Origin: Nonomuraea cypriaca
GTDB taxonomy: Bacteria; Actinomycetota; Actinomycetes; Streptosporangiales; Streptosporangiaceae
Length of the DNA stretch: 36,897 nucleotides
Direction: 5' to 3'
NCBI RefSeq assembly: GCF_015645445.1
Contig: NZ_JADOGI010000099.1
Location: 1 to 36,897 of the forward strand
Under the pieces are notes generated by a model that worked only from the letters and a program-made list of their open reading frames with translations, was not told the DNA's origin and did not search any database. Shown here piece by piece: positions 23,522-31,266 of the stretch (position 1 is its first letter; each line of letters begins with the position of its first letter). A program made the translations under genes and the position numbers.

Positions 23522-24343
23522 TCAGGCCCGCGCATCGCCCAATTCGCTCCTGAGGAACTCGGCCACCGCCACGTTGAACGCCTCCGGCTGCTCGACCGCG
23601 CTCAGGTGGCCGGCCTTCGGGATGATCTCCAGCCGGCCGTCGGGCACGGCCCGCGCCATCGCCTCGGCGTCGGCGGGTGGCGACAACTCGTCCTCCTCCC
23701 CCACGACGACCAGCAGCGGCGCCTTCAGCGCGGCGAGCGTCGGCGAGGAGTCCGGCCGCGCGGCCATCGCCCGTTGCGCCCAGGCCACGGCCCCCGGCGG
23801 CGCGGACTGCACCAGCCCCTTGACCCGCCCGAAGACCATGGCCCGCCGCTCCTTGGTCGTCGGGCCGATGAGCCCCGGCAGCACCTCGCTGACCAGCACC
23901 TCGCTCCCGTCGGCCAGCACGGCCTGCGCGATGCGCTCTCTGTTGTCCCGCGCGGGGGGCGGGTCGGGGGCGGCCTTGGTGTCGGCCAGGATCACGCCGA
24001 GAACCCGGTCAGGGTGCCGGCGGCAGAACGCCATGGTCACGTAGCCGCCCATGGACAGCCCGCCGACCACCGCCCGGTCGATGCCCTCCGCGTCGAGCAG
24101 CCCGGCGACGTCGTCGGCCATCAGGTCGATGGACGGCTCGTCCTCGCCCAGCCGCGAGCCGCCGAAGCCGCGCAGGTCGGGGGTGATGACCCGGCACACC
24201 TTGGCCAGCCCTTCGCGCTGGGCCAGCCACATGGCGGACGACAGCGGGAACGCATGAAGCAGCACAACCGGGATCCCGGTCCCGGACGATCTCGTGTAGA
24301 GCTGCACGGACCACACGGTAGCCCGGTTCACGACGACAATCAC
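23522..24343 (-). CDS. Alpha/beta hydrolase
   Basis: A serine hydrolase of 261-273 residues. The nucleophile elbow is GGLSMGGYV, the catalytic Asp lies in VVGEEDELSPP and the catalytic His in AGHLSAVEQPEAF. The oxyanion region HAFPLSSAMW and the strand TPDLRGFGGSR match the family of small alpha/beta hydrolases acting on esters, lactones or epoxides. The start is uncertain: GTG at 24343 is the longest, and GTG at 24307 (MQLYTRSSGTG) gives the usual family start. It sits tail-to-tail with the AI-2E gene. The substrate cannot be told. Confidence 0.88.
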   Translation of the reverse strand: MIVVVNRATVWSVQLYTRSSGTGIPVVLLHAFPLSSAMWLAQREGLAKVCRVITPDLRGFGGSRLGEDEPSIDLMADDVAGLLDAEGIDRAVVGGLSMGGYVTMAFCRRHPDRVLGVILADTKAAPDPPPARDNRERIAQAVLADGSEVLVSEVLPGLIGPTTKERRAMVFGRVKGLVQSAPPGAVAWAQRAMAARPDSSPTLAALKAPLLVVVGEEDELSPPADAEAMARAVPDGRLEIIPKAGHLSAVEQPEAFNVAVAEFLRSELGDARA

Positions 24344-24430
24344 TCATTGACGTATGCCGATATCCCTGATTGCCGTGCCCACTTCTCCGTTATTTCCACA
24401 AAAAGGAACACTCGGCCTAATCACTGGACA

Positions 24431-24459
24431 TTGCGCGCCCAGGAATTCGCCCGCACAAT
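24431..24459 (+). promoter_or_regulatory. Candidate promoter of the CAP gene
   Basis: TTGCGC, 17 nt, CACAAT; 32 nt upstream of the ATG at 24492. Moderate match only. Confidence 0.35.
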
Positions 24460-24491
24460 CCAGGCACGGTTTACGTGAGAGGTGACGGCAG

Positions 24492-24959
24492 ATGGCTGGA
24501 GCGCTCCCCGACGCCACCAACGGCGACTTCCTGCTGGACGCGCTGCGCTCCGCCAACGCCTGCCGCGCCAGGCACCACGCGCCGCCCCTGGTCATGGACG
24601 CGCTGCTCGTCGACTACGCCCGGTCCAGGGCCGCGGCCCGCTCGTCGTACGGGAATCCGCCGCCCTGCCGCGGGGGCACCGGCGAGAACCTGTTCTGGGG
24701 CGCGGGCGACGGCATGAGCGCCGCCGGGGACGCGGTGACCGCGTGGTACGACGAGGTCTCGGCCTACGACTGGGAGGCTCCACCGGGACCCGGGCCGTCG
24801 GGGCACTTCAGTCAGCTCGTCTGGAAGAACACCACCAGGATGGGCGCCGCCCGGGTGTCCGGTCAGGGCGCCGAGCGCCACGAGACGTACATCGTCTTCG
24901 TGTTCGAGCCCCCTGGCAACGTCGGCGGGGAGTTCGCGGGCAACGTCCTGCCCGCCTGA
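24492..24959 (+). CDS. CAP (SCP/PR-1) domain protein without signal peptide
   Basis: A 155-residue single-domain CAP protein. The four residues of the CAP tetrad appear: His in ARHHAPPL, Glu in GENLFWG, Glu in AWYDEVSAYDW and His in GHFSQLVWKNTTRMG. The C-terminal strand YIVFVFEPPGN completes the fold. Bacterial CAP proteins are usually secreted, but here the N-terminus (MAGALPDATNGDF) has no hydrophobic stretch, and an in-frame stop 9 nt upstream rules out a longer start. GAGAGGTG precedes the ATG by 7 nt. It converges on the RHS gene across a perfect hairpin. Its job is unknown; a cytoplasmic role, as for eukaryotic GAPR-1, is one possibility. Confidence 0.85.
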   Translation: MAGALPDATNGDFLLDALRSANACRARHHAPPLVMDALLVDYARSRAAARSSYGNPPPCRGGTGENLFWGAGDGMSAAGDAVTAWYDEVSAYDWEAPPGPGPSGHFSQLVWKNTTRMGAARVSGQGAERHETYIVFVFEPPGNVGGEFAGNVLPA

Positions 24960-24975
24960 GCATCCCCGGAGCCCG

Positions 24976-25007
24976 CCGGCGCGGGGCTCTCGTGAGCCCC
25001 GCGCCGG
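24976..25007. terminator. Strong bidirectional terminator
   Basis: Perfect 14-bp stem (CCGGCGCGGGGCTC with its complement) and TCGT loop, between the convergent CAP gene (stop 24959) and RHS gene (stop 25023). Confidence 0.85.
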
Positions 25008-25022
25008 ATGGTGGAGATTGGG

Positions 25023-28000
25023 TCAGAAGAAGAATCCGAAGGCGTCGTCCAGGCCGCTCTGGTCGATCCATCGGGTCACGCGGGCGCCGGTCTCGGCGAT
25101 CGTTCCCGTCCGCGTGTTGGTCGGTTCGATCTCCGAGGGCTTGAAGAGCTGCTTCTCACCCTGACCGGAACCGCCTGGCCGGACGAGGTTCGAGGGTGGC
25201 GGCCCGTCGGGGTACATCCGCCCGTTGCGGTAGACGGTGAACGACTGGGTCGGTTGCACCGTGCCGTCGTTGCGGTAGACCTGACTCGGCCTTGGCTGCG
25301 CCGGCTGCCGGTTCGCCCTGGGCGGCGACTGCCGCTGCGTCGCGCGGTGGCTGGTCGGTCGCTGTGCCGGCCGCTGCCGTGTCCTGGCGGGCTGCCTGTT
25401 CGCTCGCCTGCTGCGCGCGGCCCTGGCCGCCGCCGCCCTGGCACGACGGGCGGCCGCCTGGCGTGCGGCCGCGGCCGCTCTCCGCCTGGCCGCCGCCGCG
25501 GCGGCACGTCTGGCGGCCGCAGCCGCACGCCGCCTGGCCGCGGCTGCCGCACGTCGTCGTGCGGCCTCAGCCGCGCGCCGCCGCGCCGCCGCGAGCGCCC
25601 GTCGTCGTGCCGCCTCAGCCGCGCGCCGTCTGGCCGCCGCGAGCGCCGCGCGCCTGGCCGCCGCCCGCCTGGCCGCCGCGAGCGCGGCACGCCTGGCGGC
25701 GGCCTGGGCCAGCCTCCTGGCGATGGCGCGGGCCGCGATCCTGGCCGCGATGCCGACCACGAACCAGACCAGCTGCCCGTCGGGGTCACTCATGCTGACG
25801 GGGCTGTTGTTGGCGTAGGCGTAGGCGTTGAGCTGTTGTGGGTCCTCCTCGTTGATGATCGGGTCGACCGACAGGAAGCGGCCGTTTTCTGGGTCGTACT
25901 CGCGGGCGCCGAGGTGGACGAGATCGGTGCTCGGGTCCTGGGTGCCGCCGACGAATCCACGCTGTCCCGGCCACCACGGTGGCGGTGATCCGCGATCCTC
26001 GCCGAACGGGGTCTGCCTCCGGACGGCCAGGTCGCCGCTCCCGGCGTTCACCGCGGCCTGGGCGGTGCCCTGGTGGTCGTTGACCAGGAAGAAGACCTGG
26101 TCGTCCGGCGTGCGCATCGCGATGGGCTCGCCGTTGACGGTGTAGTAGCGGGTCTGCTCGACGACGTCCTCGGCGAAGTCGAGGCGCAGCTCCATGTCGT
26201 CGACGTAGAGCGTGGCGTCGGTCGGGGTCTTGCGGAGCAGGCGGTCGCCGTCCGCGTCGTAGACGAAGGACGTGGTCTTGCCTGCCTCCGTTACCGACTC
26301 CAGGTTGCCCTCGGCGTCCCAGACCAGGGCCTGATCGGAGGTGCCGACCTTGCGCCTGGTGGTGTTGCCCGCCGGGTCGTAGGCGAACAGGTCGGCGCCG
26401 ACGCCCTGCAGCGCGTGCGGCTGCTCGGCGCCCGCCTCCGGGTAGGTGGAGGTGCGCACGGTCTCGGGCGCGCCGCCCCAGGCATGGTTGGTCTCCTTGA
26501 GCCGGTTCCCGGCGGCGTCGTAGGCGTAGCTGAGCGCGTACGGGGCCACGCCGCCGATCTTGCCGGACGTCGGGGTGCCGGAGGCGCAGTCGTCGGTGGC
26601 CGTCCACGCCGAGGTCAGGCGGCGCAGGTGGTCATACGTGAAGCACTGCGTGTCCTGGCCGCCGGCCGTTTCGGCGATCTTGGTGATGTTGCCGACGGCG
26701 TCGAAGGAGTAGTTGAGGTCCAGGTCGGTGGCGGCGGCGCCCTCTCTGTCGAGCCGCATCCTGGTCAGCCTGCGGGTGGACTCGTCGTGGGTGTAGGTCA
26801 ACCAGGTCTTCTTGGTCCCCTCACCCAGCTCGTACTGGAGGGTCTCGCCCAGCTTGGAGTAGCGGGTGGCGCTCACGTACGCCGACAGGCCGGTGACCTT
26901 GGCCGGCTGACTGAGCCCGTCGTAGCTGTAGACGACCGACTCCTCCGCCAGCCCGCCGGCGGCTGGGAAGCTGACGGACTGGACCTGGTCGTCGAGCGTG
27001 TAGCGGGTGTTGAGCACGTACGAGCCGGCCAGCTTGCCCTCCCGCTCGGGGACGGTGACGGTCTGGCGCAGCGTGCGGTAGCTCGAGTCGATGGCGTTGA
27101 TCTCGGCCTTGTACGCCTGCCCGCCCACGTACCGGATGCTGGCGTTCAGCTGGCCCTTGGCCAGTGCGTCGTACTTCCACTCGGCCAGGAGCGGGCCGGT
27201 CGCGGAGCCCTCGCGCAGCTCCTTCTTGCGGCCCAGCTCGTCGTAGCCGTACCACAACGTCTTGCCGCGCGCGTCCGTGGTGGTGACCACCTCGTCGGCG
27301 TCGTTGTACGTCATCGTGGTGACGCCCTTGTCGGGGTCCTCGGTCTTGATCTCCCGGCCGCGCAGGTCGTAGTGGTGACGCCACACGTTGCCCGCCGGAT
27401 CGGTCACCGTGGACAGCCGGCCGGCGTGGTCGTAGGCGTACTTGGTGGATTCGTACTCGCCTGTAGGGGTTGCGCCCTTGTACTGGCGCAGCTCGATGAG
27501 GCGGTCCTCGGCGTCGCCGATGCGGGTGGTCGCGGTGCCGCCGGGCGGCGGCGTCACGTGGATCCGGTCACCCTGCTGCGTGGCGGAGGCCCGCTGCTGC
27601 TCCACACCCTTCGCCTTGAGGATCTGGGCGTTGACCTCGCCGGAGCCGTCGAAGGTCGACACGATCTGGGTGGGCACGTCGGTGTCGGCCACCGCCAGCA
27701 GCTCGGTGGACGGCGCGCCGGTGGCGAAGTAGCCGGTGTTGGCCTTGTACTTCTCGCCCTGGGAGTTGTAGAAGGTGTCGGTGATGGTGCGGCCGTCACG
27801 CAGCGCGGGATCCTGCGTCTGGTCGTCGAGGGGCGCGGGCTCCTGGGTCTGGCGCTCGCGCATCAGGCCGTCGTACAGCTCGTGGCTGGTGGTGTAGCCG
27901 CCGTCGGCGCGCAGCGTCTTCGTGGTGACGACGCTGGGGCCGTCGGTGCGCATCGCGTAGGAGTACTCGGTGTTCGGCGACTGCCCCTCCGCCCTGCTGC

Positions 28001-31000
28001 GGTCGGGCTGCCAGACCTTGATCAGGCGGCCGAGCGCGTCGTACTCCATCTCGACGCGACGGTTGTTCGCGTCGATCTCGGCGACGGGCTCGCCCCAGGC
28101 CGGTTCGAGCTGGGTGCGCTCGACGTGGCCGAGCTGGTTCGTCTCGGTGGTCTCCGTCGCGGGGGCGCCCGCGGCGGGGCTGTAGGTGGTGACGGACTTG
28201 GTGCCGACGGAATCGGTCTCGCTGGTCTCCCGGCCGTAGGCGTCGTAGGTGTGGGTGCTGTCGGTGATGGTGGCGCCGTCGGCGTCGACGAGTTGCTGGA
28301 CCGTGGTCACGTCGCCCTTGCTGGGCGCCTGGCCGTACGCCTTGCCGTCGTACTGGACCTTCTCGTCGGAGATCACCTCACCGACGGCCAGCGTGGCGAC
28401 GGCGGTGCCGCAGCCTGCCGCGACCTTCTGGATCCTGCTCATGTAGTCGAGCATCCAGGCGGAGTCGTTGCGGGCGTAGGTGTAGCGGGTGCACTCGTCG
28501 TCGGCGGCGCTGGCCAGGTCGCCCTTCTCCTCGACCTGGGTGAGCAGGCCCTTGGCGTCGTACGAGCGCTCCTCCCCGGTACGCCGCCACTTGCCCCCGG
28601 GCAGCGCGGTCCTGGTGACCATGGACTTGGCCTCGACCACGTGCGCGGCCTTGGTGACGCCGCCCTGCGTGGACTCGGCCGTCTTGACCGACCACGGCTC
28701 CTCGACGGTCGCGGTCAGGACCGCCCCGCCGTCGCCGTCGTAGAGGATCTCCTCCCGCTCGAACCCGGACAACTGGTCCAGGTCGTCCAGCTTGACCCCT
28801 TCGGAGTCCTCGATCTGCGCGGTGCGCTTGGAGCCGTCGGCCTGCTTGTCGCCGTGCATGCCGCGGAAGTACCTGAACTCCGTGAGCGTGCGCTTGGCGT
28901 CCTGACCGTCGCCCTGGCGGACGCGTACCCGGCCGAACCCGCGCCAGTCCGACCACGTGCGGTGCTCGGGCTTGACCAGGATGTTGTCGGCGTAGCGCCA
29001 GGCGGCGCCGTCCAGGTACTCGTAGTCGGTGACCACGTTCGGCGAGCCGGCGACCCGGTCGACCTCCACGGTCTGCGCCACGACGTACTTGTGGAACCAG
29101 TCGGTGACCTCGGCCTCGTTCGGCGGGGCCCAGCGCTGCGGGAAGCAGCGCCTGGTGTTCTTGTCGGCCGTGGGGACGTCGCCCGGCTTGCAGTCGGCCG
29201 GCGCGTAGTTGACCCGCAGCTCGCCGCCCGACTCGTTGTTGACGGCCTGAACGCGCCACTTGACCAGCGGGGCGCGGCCCTCGTCTGTGTCCACCCGGTT
29301 GGCCAGCTGGACGCCGATGAATGTGATCCTGGGCAGTGTGATCGTGCCGCCCACGTGGCCGCTCTGCTGGATCGAGGCCAGCCACAGCGACGGGCTCATG
29401 CCGTCACCCGAGGCCGGGAACTGGTGCGTCAGTGCCCACGAGTCCACCGGGTAGTACTGGCCGGATGCGTTCAGCACCTGGGTGGTGACCTTGGTCAGCC
29501 GCTTGCGCGTGAAGAACGTCGGCGCGAGGCGGTCGGTGCACTTCACGCCGGAGTTGCAGATCTGGTCGAACGGCACGTCCGGCCAGTGGCTCGCGGTCTC
29601 CTTCTTGAGCTGGTCGGCGGCGCAGGTGATGGTCCCGCTCGGCAGGCAGCGCTCCGCCACGTCGAAGACCACCCTGGCCGCCGGGACCCTGGTGAACAGC
29701 TCGTTCTTCAGGTAGCCGTAGTCGACGCGCTTGAGGTAGGCGCCGCGTACGTACTCCGTGCCGAGCTCGGGCTTCATGTTGCGGCCGTAGAAGTTCTTCT
29801 CGACCTCGTACCAGTAGGTGGTGGCGTTGCCGTGGGGGTCGGCGGCGTAGTCGAGGTTCCACCGGTACGCCTGCCGGCACCAGGCGTTGGCCGGGGTGCT
29901 GGAGTAGCACGGCTCGCCGCTGTTGTTGCCGAACACCGGCACCGTCTGCACCGACTGTGTCTCCGGCTTGCCGGTCGTCCAGCCGGGCAGGCGGTTCAGG
30001 CCGAAGGTGTACTGGGCGCCGTCGGCGGTGGTGACCCGCCAGTACTCGCCGTTGTTGTCGCCGTTCGAGGCGCCGGTGAGTGCCTCGATCCTGGTGCCGT
30101 CGTCACGCTTGGGCCGCCACTGCTTGGTGGTGGCGTCCTTGACCAGCTCGACGGACGAGTCGCCCAGGGACAGCGTGGCGTTGTCCTGGTCCCAGCACAG
30201 GTCGCCGGTCTTCTTGCCGTCGATCATGCAGGACTTGTAGCGGCGCTCGATGTAACCGCCGGGGTTCATCTCGAAGCCCTCACCGGCCCAGGACGGCTGG
30301 TTGTTGGTGGAGGCGGTGCGCCCGTCCACGCTCTGCGAGGAGTAGCCCAGCGAGATCGCCGGCTCCTCACCGCCGAGCGCGGGCGGCGTGCGGAGCTCGT
30401 AGCCCCAGGTGAAGTCGCCCGACTGGGTGCCCACACTCCAGTCGGCCGAGGCGGACAGGGAGGTGGCGGCGTGGTCGCCGGACGGGCCGGAAGCGGCCGC
30501 GGTGAGCGCGTACAGGCCGGTGGTCTCGACCTCGGCGGTCACCGTGCCGTTCTTCGCGTCGTTGCCGCTCTTCACGGGCTGCGGCGCGGGGCAGGTCGCG
30601 GCGGCCGCGTCGAGCGCGCACTCCTCCAGCTTGACCAGGCGCAGGCGGGAGCCGTAGTCGCCGCCGTACGCGTAACGGAAGCCGGAGTAGTCGATCTCCA
30701 GGCGGGTCTTGGCGGACTTGGCCGCCGCCGTCGCCACCCCCTGGCCGGGCTTGACCCGCATGGCCAGGCCGAGCAGGTCGGTGTCGAGGAGCTCGACGCT
30801 GACCGGGCTCGCGGTCCGCGCCGCCTTCGCCGTCCCCGTTCCCTGGGCCAGCTTCACGGGGAAGCCGGCCGCCAGGGTCCTGGCTGAGCCGTCGAGCTCC
30901 GCCTTGCGCGGTTCGGGCCAGCTCACGCCGGGCGGCGCGTGCCACGCCTGCTTGGCGGCCGGATCCGCGATCGGCGGAAGTACGGGGACCTTCCCGCCCT

Positions 31001-31244
31001 TGACCGGCGTCTCCTTCTGCACGGACGGGGCCGGGCGGGACGCGGCCGACGCGGGCATGGCGTACGTGAGGGGGATCACGAGCATGATCGAGAGCACCGT
31101 CGCCAGACGGCGCGGCCAGGGTGACTCGGGCTTCGCGCCATGGAAGCGATTCCAGGAGGGATCCGGACGATCGGGCTCTTCCGGTTGTCGCTGAAAACGA
31201 TTCCAGCGGGATTCGGGCAGCTCTAACTCACTCGGCAGGTCCAT
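25023..31244 (-). CDS. Giant RHS/YD-repeat protein with Ala/Arg-rich C-terminal region
   Basis: A 2073-residue exported protein. A long cytoplasmic leader (about 45 residues, with two WNRF motifs) precedes a signal-type helix ending MPASAAS. Residues about 85-420 are a beta-rich domain, followed by sugar-binding/SpvB-like and RHS sections. YD repeats (for example KYAYDHAGRLSTVTDPAGN, WYGYDELGRKKEL) run to the RHS core (VHLGAREYDPENGRFLSVDP) ending at DPDG near residue 1823. Known RHS proteins form a shell around a variable C-terminal toxin. Here the C-terminus is a Trp/Phe/Val segment, then residues 1833-1948 almost all Ala or Arg, a Gln/Pro/Arg-rich stretch, and a last ~80 residues (VYRNDG, VYRNGR, WIDQSGLDDAFGFFF) that I do not recognise. 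It follows the LamG gene after 22 nt. No immunity gene follows. Confidence 0.9.
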   Translation of the reverse strand: MDLPSELELPESRWNRFQRQPEEPDRPDPSWNRFHGAKPESPWPRRLATVLSIMLVIPLTYAMPASAASRPAPSVQKETPVKGGKVPVLPPIADPAAKQAWHAPPGVSWPEPRKAELDGSARTLAAGFPVKLAQGTGTAKAARTASPVSVELLDTDLLGLAMRVKPGQGVATAAAKSAKTRLEIDYSGFRYAYGGDYGSRLRLVKLEECALDAAAATCPAPQPVKSGNDAKNGTVTAEVETTGLYALTAAASGPSGDHAATSLSASADWSVGTQSGDFTWGYELRTPPALGGEEPAISLGYSSQSVDGRTASTNNQPSWAGEGFEMNPGGYIERRYKSCMIDGKKTGDLCWDQDNATLSLGDSSVELVKDATTKQWRPKRDDGTRIEALTGASNGDNNGEYWRVTTADGAQYTFGLNRLPGWTTGKPETQSVQTVPVFGNNSGEPCYSSTPANAWCRQAYRWNLDYAADPHGNATTYWYEVEKNFYGRNMKPELGTEYVRGAYLKRVDYGYLKNELFTRVPAARVVFDVAERCLPSGTITCAADQLKKETASHWPDVPFDQICNSGVKCTDRLAPTFFTRKRLTKVTTQVLNASGQYYPVDSWALTHQFPASGDGMSPSLWLASIQQSGHVGGTITLPRITFIGVQLANRVDTDEGRAPLVKWRVQAVNNESGGELRVNYAPADCKPGDVPTADKNTRRCFPQRWAPPNEAEVTDWFHKYVVAQTVEVDRVAGSPNVVTDYEYLDGAAWRYADNILVKPEHRTWSDWRGFGRVRVRQGDGQDAKRTLTEFRYFRGMHGDKQADGSKRTAQIEDSEGVKLDDLDQLSGFEREEILYDGDGGAVLTATVEEPWSVKTAESTQGGVTKAAHVVEAKSMVTRTALPGGKWRRTGEERSYDAKGLLTQVEEKGDLASAADDECTRYTYARNDSAWMLDYMSRIQKVAAGCGTAVATLAVGEVISDEKVQYDGKAYGQAPSKGDVTTVQQLVDADGATITDSTHTYDAYGRETSETDSVGTKSVTTYSPAAGAPATETTETNQLGHVERTQLEPAWGEPVAEIDANNRRVEMEYDALGRLIKVWQPDRSRAEGQSPNTEYSYAMRTDGPSVVTTKTLRADGGYTTSHELYDGLMRERQTQEPAPLDDQTQDPALRDGRTITDTFYNSQGEKYKANTGYFATGAPSTELLAVADTDVPTQIVSTFDGSGEVNAQILKAKGVEQQRASATQQGDRIHVTPPPGGTATTRIGDAEDRLIELRQYKGATPTGEYESTKYAYDHAGRLSTVTDPAGNVWRHHYDLRGREIKTEDPDKGVTTMTYNDADEVVTTTDARGKTLWYGYDELGRKKELREGSATGPLLAEWKYDALAKGQLNASIRYVGGQAYKAEINAIDSSYRTLRQTVTVPEREGKLAGSYVLNTRYTLDDQVQSVSFPAAGGLAEESVVYSYDGLSQPAKVTGLSAYVSATRYSKLGETLQYELGEGTKKTWLTYTHDESTRRLTRMRLDREGAAATDLDLNYSFDAVGNITKIAETAGGQDTQCFTYDHLRRLTSAWTATDDCASGTPTSGKIGGVAPYALSYAYDAAGNRLKETNHAWGGAPETVRTSTYPEAGAEQPHALQGVGADLFAYDPAGNTTRRKVGTSDQALVWDAEGNLESVTEAGKTTSFVYDADGDRLLRKTPTDATLYVDDMELRLDFAEDVVEQTRYYTVNGEPIAMRTPDDQVFFLVNDHQGTAQAAVNAGSGDLAVRRQTPFGEDRGSPPPWWPGQRGFVGGTQDPSTDLVHLGAREYDPENGRFLSVDPIINEEDPQQLNAYAYANNSPVSMSDPDGQLVWFVVGIAARIAARAIARRLAQAAARRAALAAARRAAARRAALAAARRRAAEAARRRALAAARRRAAEAARRRAAAAARRRAAAAARRAAAAAARRRAAAAARQAAARRARAAAARAARSRRANRQPARTRQRPAQRPTSHRATQRQSPPRANRQPAQPRPSQVYRNDGTVQPTQSFTVYRNGRMYPDGPPPSNLVRPGGSGQGEKQLFKPSEIEPTNTRTGTIAETGARVTRWIDQSGLDDAFGFFF
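25467..25634 (-). repeat. 24-bp periodic region coding Ala/Arg octads
   Basis: Seven in-phase octads, residues 1871-1926 of the RHS protein: ARRRAAEA, ARRRALAA, ARRRAAEA, ARRRAAAA (twice), ARRAAAAA, ARRRAAAA. Earlier units ARRAALAA at 1850-1857 and 1863-1870 are the same type with a 5-residue break between them. Confidence 0.9.
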
Positions 31245-31266
31245 GAACCTTCTCCAGAGGGGGGAG

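Noticed and set aside
26073..30887. A 1604-codon open frame antisense to the RHS gene
   Set aside because: It mirrors the RHS gene in high-GC DNA, is dominated by Gly/Val/Leu/Arg low-complexity sequence and has no domain motif. The minus-strand frame carries clear YD repeats and an RHS core.
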